Assembly: GCA_018136815.1 (NCBI GenBank)
Contig: CM030935.1
Location: forward strand, 3,546,299 to 3,610,298
DNA: 64,000 bases
Direction: 5' to 3'
Source: Isochrysis galbana
Lineage: Eukaryota; Haptophyta; Isochrysidales; Isochrysidaceae
The position numbers and the translations under genes were made by a program. The notes below the pieces were generated by a model. That model was not told where the DNA came from and ran no database searches. It was given only the letters and a program-made list of their open reading frames with translations. Below, piece by piece: positions 1 to 9,869 of this stretch. The first letter of the stretch is position 1, and each line of letters opens with the position of its first letter.

Positions 1-188
1 ATTTATTTGGTCTCCTTCCATGAGCCCCCCCGCGAGCACCCCGAAAGAGAGGCCCAGAAGCACCACGTACGCGACGAGAACGGCGTCGCCTTGGCTCGGC
101 ATGAGGGCGCGCCCCGAGAGGGCCTCCTTCGACAAGGATTCATTGTGGCATTATGGTGACGTTGGTGAACATCTCGAGAAGGCAAGGA

Positions 189-410
189 GAAAAAAAAAAG
201 GATCTGAAGATTCAGGGCTACACACCTAACGCTGCTCGGTCTCTACCTCCACCTAGCGGACATCGCCCTTCTCATCCCCTCCCTCCGTTTCCTCCCCTTC
301 CCCCCCTCGTTCCTTTGTCTTCGGTGTCGGGGGTGCGGCCCTGGTACACTACCATGGGCCCGGTTACGGCCGCTGTCGGGTGGGCGCTTGGGCGAGCTGT
401 GCGACTTTTG
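189..410. repeat. Dispersed repeat A, truncated copy
   Basis: Starts with an A-run followed by GATCTGAAGATTCAGGG and continues through a pyrimidine-rich stretch to a GGGTGCGGCCCTGG / CCATGGGCCCGG block. The same series of blocks occurs at 23470-24035, reversed at 12835-13384, at 45005-45200 and at the window end (63886-63930). The copy is cut short where the GNAT-like frame begins near 388. Read on the other strand the family ends in an oligo-T run. Confidence 0.75.
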
Positions 411-633
411 GGTGGCCCCCGATTGGCGCGGTCAAGGCGTTGGGAGGACTTTGCTACGGGAAGCGATGCGTGTCGCTCGTGAGCTCCCATCCATCCAGGC
501 CATCAAAGCCGCAATGTCATGGTTGGCGTCGCACGCTGCCTTCCAATTCATAGACGATGATCATATGGTAAAGAGTGAGGAAACGTCCACTCACGTGAGT
601 GGAGACAAGCGGTTGAACCCCCACCGTAAGTAA
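388..633 (+). pseudogene. GNAT acetyltransferase fragment
   Basis: The 81-codon frame contains WVAPDWRGQGVGRTLL followed by an alanine/arginine-rich helix. That is motif A of GCN5-related N-acetyltransferases, the acetyl-CoA pyrophosphate-binding loop (R/Q-x-x-G-x-G/A). A whole GNAT domain needs about 140 residues. The N-terminal strands are missing because repeat A lies directly upstream, and the frame loses similarity after about 45 codons. It is either one exon of a larger gene outside the window or a remnant broken by the repeat. Substrate cannot be inferred. Confidence 0.5.
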
Positions 634-654
634 GCCGTGCATGTATTATAACCA

Positions 655-770
655 TAGTTCAATTAATAGTTGTGTGGATATTTCCTCGCATATTTGGGGC
701 CGTGGCTGGGATATTTCTTGGATATTTTGGATGGATATTTGGGCAAAAATTTGTGGATATTCTGGCCTAC
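655..770. repeat. AT-rich GGATATTT cluster
   Basis: GGATATTT or close variants recur several times within about 110 bp in an otherwise GC-rich region. Similar clusters lie at 9880-9990, 36040-36150 and 39790-39910. The 9880 cluster sits beside a hAT transposase remnant, so these may be subterminal repeats of hAT-type elements; that is inference. Confidence 0.45.
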
Positions 771-864
771 CACTAAGTCTTAGCAACCTTGGCGGTCTTG
801 GTGGACTTGGAAGTAGTCGCCGGCGGCGTCACGGCCTCGCCGAAGTTGCTACAAAAAGCTCGAG

Positions 865-1115
865 GGCTCAGAGCCACACAAACTAACCCAAACGGGGCGA
901 AAACTAACCACACCTGGACGGACGGCCAGGCGTCGGCACCAGGGCAACTCAGCCACGCGCAGACATGCGACAGAGGGGAGGCCGACACAACGAGGGCAGA
1001 TCTCGTTGGGCAGCTATGACCGATAGACGAGAGAAGACCACAGACGGTCATGGAACATTCGATGACATCGAGAGAAGGTAAGAGAAGAGGGCCGGAGGAG
1101 CATCTCAAGATGCGG
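865..1115. repeat. Dispersed repeat C, copy 1
   Basis: About 250 bp closely match 35150-35405 in the same orientation. Shared blocks include GGACGGACGGC, GCGCAGACATGCGACAGAGG, CACAACGAGGGCAGA and GATGACATCGAGAGAA. Both copies contain open frames on the minus strand, but the two frames diverge, so no protein is claimed. Nothing else is recognised from 1116 to 1650. Confidence 0.7.
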
Positions 1116-1652
1116 AAAGACTTTGTAGGGGTTCGGGTAATAAAACCTCTGACGACATCTAAAGTAATGTTTCACGCAATGCTTCCCGCCTAGAAATAGC
1201 GTAGATAATATCACGATGATAAATATGAAGATGACTCCTTTATTATTTGAAATCAACCCGCGCGGCCGACCCCCTCGTCCCGTGACAAGCAGCAACCCGT
1301 CTGCAACAATTGGACATTGGACCCATAATAGGCATTTGCATCTAGGGACACATTCTTGGGGGTGGTAAAGGTTTGGGGTAGAATTGTATAAGGTGTAGAA
1401 AATGGCAATGGGGGGGTAAAACAAAGGGAACCTCAAGTTGCACCCTCTGCTCCTTTCTTTCGCGGGGCGCGAGTAGGACGGTGGGATATATATATCGTCG
1501 CTCCATCCAGTGCGAAAAAGGCACGACATGCATCCTTCGCCGACCCAAGAGGCGCCTACCTGTCCTTGCCCGAATTTATACCAAGAACGAGCGGTGCGAG
1601 GGGGACGACCCGCATCGCGTTGTTTCGCACCAAACGTTGGCGACTAAAAAAA

Positions 1653-2056
1653 ATGGACATACGGGTAAACATGCCGTCTAAACCTAAACGACTTTTGATT
1701 GCCCTCGCGGTGGTCGTCGCCACCATAGTCGTCGTCACCGTCGTGGCGTTGATACTCACGAAGAAGCAGCCAGACAGATGTAAGGATGTGGATGGAGAGT
1801 GTGCAAACGATGGAGACTGTTGTCACGATCTCGTGTGTTCCGACCAAAAGTCAAAAGGGATGCCGTACGGTCCCACCGTGTATCGAGAAAAGGGGGGGGG
1901 TGCAGTTATGGCGACGAGTGCTGTGAAGGACTTGAGTGCAATGACGATGGAGTGTGTGACACGCCATGCCGCGAGCCAGGGTCGGTGTGCCAAAATAACT
2001 CAGAGTGTTGTGGTGAATACACGTGTTGTCGTGGTACCTGCAGATCTGATGACTGA
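1653..2056 (+). pseudogene. Frame-broken cysteine-rich single-pass membrane protein
   Basis: Starting at the ATG at 1653, a basic N-terminus leads into one long hydrophobic segment of Val/Ala/Ile/Thr residues. A cysteine-rich ectodomain follows, with a C-x6-C-x5-CC-x4-C pattern typical of small disulfide-knotted modules. A second module with CC pairs continues in another frame to a stop at 2054-2056. The frame appears to change twice, once in the A/G-rich stretch around 1848-1860 and once at the G-run at 1891-1899; both are homopolymers, the usual sites of indel errors. A type II membrane or surface protein is inferred. The function is unknown and nothing shows a toxic role. It may be a live gene with assembly errors or a true pseudogene. 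Confidence 0.5.
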
Positions 2057-2409
2057 TTATCAGTTGTCACGGAACAAAGTGAAAGGCGCGCGCACACACC
2101 ACCTCTTGGCGGGGCCTGCATGACCTAGCGTCACCTAACGGGAAGCAACGAGCAACTTGGCGAATGGCTTCATCCCCTCGGCGCCAATCTGGCTGTCCAC
2201 GAGGGGTACCAAATGAAGGCAAACGACCTCCCCCCCCCCCGGCACACACATCACATAACCAAAACAAAACTCAGACGCCGGCATGCCCCCCCCCTTTCCC
2301 CCCCCCACTGTCTTTCCGTTCGGTTCCCTCGCGCGCCGGCCCCTCTTCCCCCCCTTCCCTCTCTCCCTCCCCTCTCCGCCCCCCCTCTCCCCCCGTAAGG
2401 GCGTGGCCA

Positions 2410-3576
2410 ATGCGCATCGTGATTGGGCGGCTGGACCCGCCCAGCGGCGACGCTCCTACCGCTGCGCGCAAGCCGCGTACCGCGCCCTCGCTCAGCCTCG
2501 AGCCGGACGTCCGGCGGAGCAGCGCGAGGCTCAAGTCAGAGGGCGCTGCTGCCTTTGCTCAAGGGGAGCACCAGCGAGCGATCGAGCTGTTCACGATGGC
2601 GATCGAGCTGGGCGGACCGCCGCACTCACTCCATGGAAACTGCTCCATGGCCCACGCTGCGTTGTGCCAGTGGTCGGAGGCACTCGCGAGTGCAGAGCTC
2701 ATGCTGCACTTTTGCAGTCCCGCAACACCACGAGCCACAAAGGCCTTCGGGCATCCGATGCACGAGTTGCCCGACGGAAGGGCGGCGCCCAACGCGAGAA
2801 GTCTGTTGGGGCTGCCCGACGATGTCATTACATACATCTGTAGCCAGCTGGGGCTCGAGGATCTGACGCGTATGCTTCGCACCTGCCGTCGCATCCACCG
2901 GCCGATCCAGGCTGTGTTGCGTTCACGGATGGCAGAGACTTCGTCGGCCAGGAGAGCAAAGGCGCATTACCGACGTGCGTGCGCTCTGATAGGTCTGCAC
3001 CAGTGGGACGCTGCTATCCGTGCCTGCGAGGCTGCAATCCAGCTCCGCCGAATGTCTAGTCCCACCTTGCAACAATTACTCCTCCTTGCGTGTGCCAAAT
3101 GCGCAAAGTATCCTAATGAGAGCTCGGGCGAGGCAGAGATGGACGAGGACGGGCCCGACCACACGAACGCACGCATTAAATTCGACGGTGGCCGTGTAAT
3201 CGACGTAGACTCGTTGCCTTTGACGGACGGGCAAGCTTGCTTAATTTTCATTGCCGCCCTTGCGGGGCAGAGCCGCAAGCTACGGCCCTTGCGCGCCGTT
3301 GTGAAGGGCAAGTTGCTCACAGCCACAAATGCGATCAAGCACCTGCGTCGAGCTGCAGGCGCTCACGCCGATCGCCCATCACGAATTGTGATACAAATCT
3401 TGGGTGACGCAGCACCTTCAGGAAATGGCGGCAGCGGGGCGCATCCTGATGATATTGATTGTCTGGTCAAGCAAACTGGGGTGGAGCGGGACAAGGCAGT
3501 TGCTGCTCTTGTAGAATGTGGCGGGGACCTGCTCCAGGCGATTGCGGAACTGGGCTTGAACGCTAAGACAGTGTGA
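2410..3576 (+). CDS. F-box protein with TPR repeats and a UBA-like C-terminus
   Basis: Intronless, 388 residues from the ATG at 2410. The frame stays open upstream but is low-complexity proline-rich there, so 2410 is preferred. Order of domains: a TPR-like helical pair at about residues 38-95 (GAAAFAQGEHQRAIELFTMA); an F-box at about 132-165 (LPDDVITYICSQL, then LEDLTRMLRTCRRIH); another TPR-like segment (AHYRRACALIGLHQWDAAI); and a C-terminal UBA/NAC-like three-helix module ending with a double-glycine turn (VECGGDLLQAIAEL). F-box proteins recruit substrates to SCF ubiquitin ligases through SKP1, while TPR and UBA modules bind chaperones and ubiquitin. A role as a substrate adaptor in protein quality control is inferred. 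No neighbouring gene supports a narrower function. Confidence 0.8.
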   Translation: MRIVIGRLDPPSGDAPTAARKPRTAPSLSLEPDVRRSSARLKSEGAAAFAQGEHQRAIELFTMAIELGGPPHSLHGNCSMAHAALCQWSEALASAELMLHFCSPATPRATKAFGHPMHELPDGRAAPNARSLLGLPDDVITYICSQLGLEDLTRMLRTCRRIHRPIQAVLRSRMAETSSARRAKAHYRRACALIGLHQWDAAIRACEAAIQLRRMSSPTLQQLLLLACAKCAKYPNESSGEAEMDEDGPDHTNARIKFDGGRVIDVDSLPLTDGQACLIFIAALAGQSRKLRPLRAVVKGKLLTATNAIKHLRRAAGAHADRPSRIVIQILGDAAPSGNGGSGAHPDDIDCLVKQTGVERDKAVAALVECGGDLLQAIAELGLNAKTV

Positions 3577-3925
3577 TGTGCACAGCTAGCAGACACGTTC
3601 TGTGGTGAGCTGGGTGGAGCTGTGGCTGTGGTGTGGCACGGTGTGGATGGCAGATGAGATGTAGCATGAGATGCATGGCTCATCCGGGGCATGGGGGGCG
3701 AGCGCTGGGGGACCGGGGGAGCGCGCGGGGACGAGGCCGAAGACACTGGCGCACACTCGGCCATCGCGGAGCACTGCAGCACGGGGACAGACGAGGAGCG
3801 GACGGGAGGGGCACGGAGGGCGCTCAGGCGACGACCCAAAGCGTATACGTAGGAAAGGAGCGAATGCGTGGGAGCATAGCACGATACTAGGCCACGCGAG
3901 AGGCGGGAATATTAAAAGGTTTTTT
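3577..3925 (+). repeat. Gene-free stretch ending in a LINE 3'-terminus fragment
   Basis: Positions 3577-3880 hold only G-rich sequence with no supported gene. Around 3893-3925 the block CACGCGAGAGGCGGGAATATT followed by AAAAGG and a T8 run matches the 3' end of the LINE family seen at 4458-5104, but here in plus orientation. Only the last few tens of bases are recognisable. Confidence 0.45.
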
Positions 3926-3939
3926 TTTCATGGGGACTG

Positions 3940-4035
3940 GTGGGGCGCCCTCGGCGGGGGGGCCGAAAGAAGGAGAGGGGAGCCGCGCCGGCGTGCTCCA
4001 TGGCAACCAAGTATAAACTTAGTTCTCATCGGGGA
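3940..4035. repeat. Dispersed repeat D terminus
   Basis: A G-rich block with GCGCCC / GGGGGGGCC leads into ACCAAGTATAAACTTAGTT. The same ending (AAGTATAAACTTAGT or close) follows similar G-rich blocks near 6370 and 6510, and appears reversed near 45510. It marks one end of a short GC-rich repeat family. Confidence 0.5.
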
Positions 4036-4439
4036 TGTGAATATGGAATATGAATATGGTCGCACACCAGCCGTTTCGAAAGACACATCGTTCCACAGCT
4101 GACTCTTCTACTCGTTCCGAATGAGTTTTTCATATGTGGAGCGTCTCGCGTCTCAACTCGCAACTCGGCACTTCGCGGTGGTACCCCAACCGTTAAAATT
4201 ATTTACTACTCACCGCACACGCGGCCGCGGACCCACTACTTTTTTCATGCACCAAACGCTTTGCACACCCCCACTCCCGCGGCCCTTCTCCCCCCGCTAT
4301 CAGGCGACTCCCCCCGTGCACTACTAGGGGGATAGGGGTGAAGGGCTTAGATATGGTCCGGTGTCCCGCACCCCCCCCACCCCCCGTGATCCGTTCTCCC
4401 CTTCCTGCCCTATGCCTACGGGCTGGCGGCGGCCTCAGC

Positions 4440-4457
4440 CCCGACTTATCTTGTAAA
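4440..4457. repeat. Target-site duplication, left copy
   Basis: CCCGACTTATCTTGTAAA occurs here and again, identically, at 5105-5122. The two copies bracket the 5'-truncated LINE copy between them. Confidence 0.85.
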
Positions 4458-5104
4458 AAAACCTTTTAAAATTCTCGCCTCGTGCGTGGCCGTGGGGTTA
4501 ACTACTGTAGCCACGCCCATTTCCCTTCATCTCCCTCACTTCCCGCCTTGCGGCGACTCCCCTCGTGCTCTACTTAGGGGCCCAGGTTGCGGGGGTGGCT
4601 GGGTTGGGCGGGGTGAACCGGCCCCCGGCCCCCGGTGGTCTGTTCTCGCCTTCCTCTTGTGCCTCCGGGTGGCCCGTTAGAACTGTTTTAGGGACGCGGG
4701 TAGCTCGTCATCGGTGAGTTGTCTTTCGCTTGTGTCGCTTTTGCTTTCGTGTGGGTTGTATTCGGGGAGGGAGGTGTGCTATGACCTCAGGCGAGTCTCT
4801 CGGCGAGGCCGAGTGCTGTCGCCACGAGGCCGAGGTTGCACCAGGGAAGTGAACCTTATCAGCGTGGATTCTAGAGTTGGTATGTAGTGATATTCGTATG
4901 ACTCGAATTCTATACTCTGTAAAAGTCTCTTATTATGTATCTCCAAGCTATTATGTAGAGAGTTTTCAAGCTGTCGGGGGTAGTCGCGTTCGGGTATGCA
5001 AATAGTCTATCTTTCGTTTTCTGCTTTCTTGACCTATTTGCGTTTGGGGTATAGTCGGCGATTGCATCTATGGCGTCGAAGATTTTCCTCGTCGCGGGGC
5101 ACCA
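4458..5104 (-). mobile_element. 5'-truncated LINE copy with 18-bp TSD
   Basis: Read on the minus strand, 4900-5100 matches the C-terminal coding end of the full LINE at about 52110-52290 (shared TATTATGTATCTCCA and TGGTCTCGAAGATT-like blocks). The rest matches its 3' untranslated region, including GTGCTCTACTTAGGGGCCC. The element ends in GGCGAGAATTTTAAAAGG plus a T-run. Identical 18-bp flanks prove insertion as one unit, and the missing 5' part is typical of incomplete target-primed reverse transcription. Confidence 0.88.
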
Positions 5105-5122
5105 CCCGACTTATCTTGTAAA
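5105..5122. repeat. Target-site duplication, right copy
   Basis: Second copy of the 18-bp sequence at 4440-4457, on the 5' side of the truncated LINE. Confidence 0.85.
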
Positions 5123-5149
5123 CAGGTGCGGGACTTACCTATTCTTCGG

Positions 5150-5520
5150 TGGGCGGAGCAAGAGCTTCGCCCACCCCCTTCTCCGCGCTCTCTCTCCTCT
5201 CTCCTGCGGCACGCGCGATGGCGCGCCTGCGGCAGGCCTGCCTCCAGGTACCAGGTGCCCTCTGGCGACCCCTGGAGGCTCTTGGAGGCCAGCTCAGGGG
5301 CTCAGGGGGCAGAGGAGGCTGGGGCTGGGCCATGGCCCCCCCTGCCTCTCCCTCGCTGGCGCTCCTGAGTCTCAGGGGGCCCCAGGCTGCACCTGTCCGC
5401 CTGTCGAACGGGAACAGGGGGGGAGGAGGGGTTGGAGCAATGGACTGGCCACGCCGGGCCAGGACGAGCGAATCAGGCGAGCCGGTGGGGGAGGGCGAGT
5501 GGGTCAGTAGGGCAATTAAA
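5150..5520. repeat. Repeat B-like GC-rich block
   Basis: Contains the CTCTCTCCTGCGGC, CAGCTCAGGGG and GGCTGGGGC series also seen at 5790-6250, 25130-25640 and 34200-34760. Long frames on both strands result from GC richness and lack stable protein similarity. Positions 5520-5790 hold a G-run and no recognisable gene. Confidence 0.5.
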
Positions 5521-5789
5521 ATTAAAATGTTATATCCTAGCCAACCCCACTAGCTAATTGGACACAACTTTTCAGCCCCGGACTCCCGCCATGCCTGGCG
5601 AGCCAGGTGTCCGAGTGGTACCGGGGGGGGGGCATTGCCCCCTCCCCTCGATATTTGTCCTCCCCCCAGTGCAAGCACCGACCCTACGCACCCCAGCACA
5701 CCCTCTCCTCGAGGCCACGCTGGGGGAAAACCCCTTTCGGGTAAAACAACGCAGGGGGGGGGGGGGCAATCGTGAGTTTAGGGGCCTAG

Positions 5790-6250
5790 AGCGCTAATCT
5801 CCCTCGCCCGAGCGAGTGGCCGCGGCGAGCCGCGGCCCTTCCCTCCTGGCTCTGGCGCCCCCGTCTTCTCTTACCCAAACGGGGCGAGAAGACACGTAAA
5901 TGCCGGAGGGGAGAGCTGCCGCTCCCCCCTCCCCTCCCTCTTCCCTTTTCCTCCTCTCTTCCCTGCGGCCTGCGGCGGGGCCCATGGCGCGCGCCTGCGG
6001 CCCCTCGCTCAGGTCCCCAGATGGCCTGCAGGGCCTGGGAGCACAGCTCAGGGGGCAGGTGAGGCTGGGGCATGGCCCTGGCCCCTCCTGCCTCTCCCTC
6101 GCTGGCGCTCCGAGCCCCTGCGGGTCGACTGGAGCTGGCTGGGGGGTCCTGAACAGGGGGGCCCAGGGGGAGGAGGGGCTGGTCAGAGGAATGGGCAGGC
6201 CACGACGGGCCAGGGCGGGCGAGTCAGGCGTGCCTGTGGGGAGAGGAATG
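5790..6250. repeat. Repeat B-like block, second local copy
   Basis: Same block order as the previous copy (pyrimidine-rich start, CTGCGGCCTGCGGC, CAGCTCAGGGGGCAGG, GAGGCTGGGGC), diverged by substitutions. No coding content is supported. Confidence 0.5.
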
Positions 6251-6530
6251 GGTCAGTAGGGCTGTGTGCTCCTGGCAAGCCATCAGGCGTGCCAGGAGAG
6301 TGAGTGGTTCCTCCCCCATGGCAGGGGAGGAGTGGAGAGAGAGGGGGGCTCGTGCCCCCCCCATGGGCGAACTAAGTATAAACTTAGTTGAGTGGGTCAG
6401 TAGGGCAGTAGGCATGCCAGGAGGATGGGTGGTTCCTCCCCCACGGCAGGGGAGGAGGGAGGAGTGGAGAGGGGGGGGGCTCATGCCCCCCCATGGGCGA
6501 ACCAAGAATAAACTTAGTACTACTAGTAGT
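6244..6530 (+). repeat. Direct duplication of a ~145-bp repeat D unit
   Basis: Two adjacent units each run from GGGTCAGTAGGGC through CAGGAG, GGTGGTTCCTCCCCCA and GGCAGGGGAGGAG to a G-run / CCCATGGGCGAAC block, ending AAGTATAAACTTAG or AAGAATAAACTTAG. A third, inverted unit lies at 45500-45690. Positions 6531-6870 show nothing else. Confidence 0.7.
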
Positions 6531-6870
6531 TGTAGTTGTGGTACCAACCTTTAAGTGGGGGAGGCAGGAACGTTCGTCCGCTTCACAGCGCGGGGGGGGG
6601 GGGGACTCTGCTTTTTCCTAAGCTCCATAAGGGGCCTCAAATCTCAAGAGACCATGAGACGATGGACCACGGACACCCCCACCCCACCCTCACTAGGTTT
6701 ACAAAGACTCCAGATCTCTCTTGCTCCACAATTGAATATCACGAGCACCATCAAACACTGCCGCCCGCAATAAAGATCGAAAGGCAGGAGGTGGCATGGG
6801 CCCATGATGACCACGAAGAGAAGCAATGGCATATGGATTGATCTAGCGACCATGCCGCGGGATGCAGCCA

Positions 6871-9066
6871 TCACAGGCCGACAAGCTTCTCAGATAACTC
6901 CCAAAGCCGCTGCTGAGTCTCACGCTGCTGTGCCTCAGGTGAAGCTGGATGTACGGCGAGTTGGTGCTTTCCTGGAGGGTAGGAGTCATACCTGCGCGCG
7001 GACAAGGTCAGTGTGTCGGCTCTTCATGACTGAAAAAACTCGCTGCTTTCCTACAACCACGGTATGAATATTCCATGCATCGCACAGCCGATGTGAGGAC
7101 CGAGTACATGAAGTGCCGCATAACATGTCCCCAACCGCCAGAGCAGGTGGCACACAAAATTGACCATGTAAGTCTACGCGATGCTGAGCCCGAAACGAAG
7201 GGGTGCAGCTGGGTCTCACCACGCGCCGGTGACCCCGTTCACAGCCTGGTCGACAGCCAAATACGCGAGTGCAGATCCGCCGAATTCGTTCGATTCGGCA
7301 ACGCCGACAATCTTCGTGATTTGGTTGAAGATGGTCGCGAAAACCTTGTTCTGCAAAAGCAGTTTGATTTGGGTAGAGCGATGCACTTCAGCTGTGTGGG
7401 CTATGCGAGATGGAACTCACAAAAGCACAGCATGTGGTAGCGCATCACGGAAACTCGGACATGTTAAGAGGAGGCTTTATGAAAATATGGGAAGATAGCT
7501 TCAAGCTCGGGGCGCTACTCTCCTGATTGCGGAAGAAACCATTAGGATCGGCGATCAGACCCGGAGAGAAGGCATTGACAGTAATGCCCTTGGGGCCCAA
7601 GCGCCGAGCTGCTTCAGCCATAAAGCACATGTTGCAGAGCTTTGAATCCTTGTAAGCCTTGTCTGGGTCATACTCGCAACCTGACGGGAGGGGAAACGGC
7701 TCTCTCCCGGTCTTTCCCCCTCCCCCCCCCCCCCCCGCGCGCCAAATCTCCCGCGCCCAACTTCCCATCCCTCGCCCGCGCAGGTGTGGCCCTCACTCCA
7801 CTAAATTCCAACGTGTCAATTCCCACCGCAAGTGGCGCGTAGAAGTTCTTCTATGCAAATGGCCTCTAGTTAGAAGACCATCTGCCGCACGATCATCGAA
7901 TCACCGCTGGCGGTTCATGTGTTCGGAGGTCTAGACTTACCGTCAACCATAGTGAAAGATGGTCCAGATGCTAGGCCTGACAAGTCGCCCAAAGTGGCAG
8001 GCGCGCCGACATTGCCGCCGCCCGATTCAGGGTCGTGGACGGGAGATGCAGTCACTACAAGTCGCCCGCCCTTGGACGACGCGAGCGCCGGCGTGAGCAA
8101 CTGTGAAAAAGGAGTGCAGACAGTGTTTGATCACTAAGTGCAGAGTCAGGCCGCACATCCTTTCTAAAGCTACAAGCGCCGGCGCAGCTCCACACGCAAA
8201 GGCGGCACATATTAATGTGCAACACCTCCTCCGCCCTCACCTGCGAGAGGTAGAAATGCCCCAGATGATTCACGCCGATTGTCTCCTCAAAGCCGTCGTC
8301 AGTCCGATAAATGGTCGTTTCACCTTGCCCGTGAGCCTACGAGTGATTGCAGCGCCTGGCCTCACCTTCAACGCGCACGCCAAGCGTACGAGGCATCGAG
8401 GGAGGCACGGGCAGCATTTTGCCATATCCACATATCCACACCAATCGTGCACGCGGGCTGCTCGTGGCACTCGATCTGCATGCATGAGGCACACCGCCCA
8501 CGCAAGCATTCGTAGTACTGGGTGTTATCTTGCGGATTGGGTCGACAGCCCTCGCGTACCAGGCCAGCATTGAGTACGAGCGAGTCAAGAGGCTTCCCGT
8601 TCATCGTATTGGCAAATGAACGGATCGAAGCCAGACTGGCCAGGTCGCACTGCGCGCCGCGCGCTGAGCCGCCAGTGCGCTGCATGTTCGCCTTTGCGAA
8701 CTTCATGCAGGCGTCTGCCGCAGCGGCGGCCTTGGCCTCGGTCCGGCACGCGAGCACGACGCGGTGTCCGGCGGCGGTGAGTAGCTTAGCGCCAGCTAGT
8801 CCGACCCCCGAGTTGGCCCCTGTGATGACTACGTCGCGAGGTGGCGAATTTGCGAGTCCTGAGAGGAGTGTCGCCATCGGGACAATCTGCGAGAGCTGCG
8901 GCTCTGCCAAAGCAAGTGAGGGAAGGGGCAGGGCGGCGAGCGCGCCGGCCTGTTGGATTGCCGCGCGCCGTCCTAGCCGACCACTCGGCGCAACCGCCGC
9001 CTCGCAGCACGACAGCAGAGAGACGAAGAGAGGCAGGAGAGGCAGGAGAGCAGGCCGAGCAGACAT
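6871..9066 (-). CDS. Protochlorophyllide-oxidoreductase-like SDR, six exons, lumen-targeting presequence
   Basis: Exons (minus): 9066-8560, 8336-8241, 8100-7941, 7680-7523, 7350-7220, 6991-6871, giving 390 residues in phase. The N-terminus has a signal peptide (about 1-22), a short transit-like stretch and a twin-arginine signal (R33-R34, hydrophobic core, ALA-like cleavage near 54), implying delivery to the thylakoid lumen. The Rossmann motif TGANSGVG is at 82-89. NHLGHF in exon 2, the LGDLSGLASG segment, YKDSK (Y264, K268) and the C-terminal WELSEKLVGL are hallmarks of light-dependent protochlorophyllide reductase. The usual catalytic-site cysteine (PGCIA in POR) is leucine here (PGLIA), so classical POR activity is doubtful. 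Intron 4 starts with GA rather than GT; all other donors are GT. A retinol-dehydrogenase-like SDR is the alternative, but the C-terminus argues for the POR lineage. Confidence 0.82.
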
Positions 9067-9294
9067 CGTCGGGCGAGAGAGACTGCGACGAGAGAGCGGG
9101 TCTCTCTCGGGAAACAAGCGCCCGGGAGGAGGACCACGCGATATGAGGGAAAAGGAGCCGAAGATTCTTAAAAGAGTTCCGGCGTGACAGTGAGCGGTAC
9201 TTACGAGACGGAGAGGAAGCTGTCGAGAGAGTCAGCGAGCCCCTCTTACGGTATTATGATTAGCTGTGGCAGCCTCATAACTAACTTCATATAT

Positions 9295-9830
9295 GTTACT
9301 TTACCCCCAAGAAAGTGGAAGCCGTCTCGAAAATCGACCCTACCCAAATCAACTCGATCGAAGCCGTCCGTTCTTTCCTTGGATTGTGCTCGTACTACCG
9401 CCGTTTTATACGTCGTTTTGCGATCCGTGCAGCGCCGTTAACCGCTCTCACGCGGAAAGGGTGCGATGTCCCGGTCGAGTCGCAAACTGAAGCCTGTCGC
9501 CAGGCTATCGAAGATCTCAAGCAAGCTATCTGTGAAGAACCCGTACTTGCACCTCCTCGAGACGACCGTCCTTTCCTCGTTAAGACCGACGGTGCTAGCA
9601 AGCTCGGCATCGCCGGCGTCCTTGCTCAGAAGGACGATGAAGGGAGAGAGCGCGTCGTTGCATACTACGGTCGTAGTTTGAGTCCGGCTGAGCGCCATTG
9701 GACAGTTACTGAAATCGAACTTCTAGCAGCGCTAGAATCGATCCGAAATTGGAGGCCTTATCTCTGGGGTCGCCACTTAACCCTCGTCGTAGACCATTCA
9801 GCTTTGCGCTGGCTTCACACTAATCTTATG
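9295..9830 (+). pseudogene. Ty3/gypsy polyprotein fragment (RT thumb and RNase H)
   Basis: The frame reads KKVEAV...VRSFLGLCSYYRRFI, then a linker and RNase H start (FLVKTDGASKLGIAGVLAQ), then SLSPAERHWTVTEIELLA and LVVDHSALRWL. This is the conserved order of Ty3/gypsy reverse transcriptase thumb, connection and RNase H. The catalytic RT palm (YxDD) and the integrase are absent. The frame ends abruptly in CTTATGATTGGTCGCCATG, a sequence that also occurs near 63620, so another repeat has replaced the rest. Confidence 0.85.
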
Positions 9831-9869
9831 ATTGGTCGCCATGGAGGGGGGCCTCGCGCCCCCCCCACT

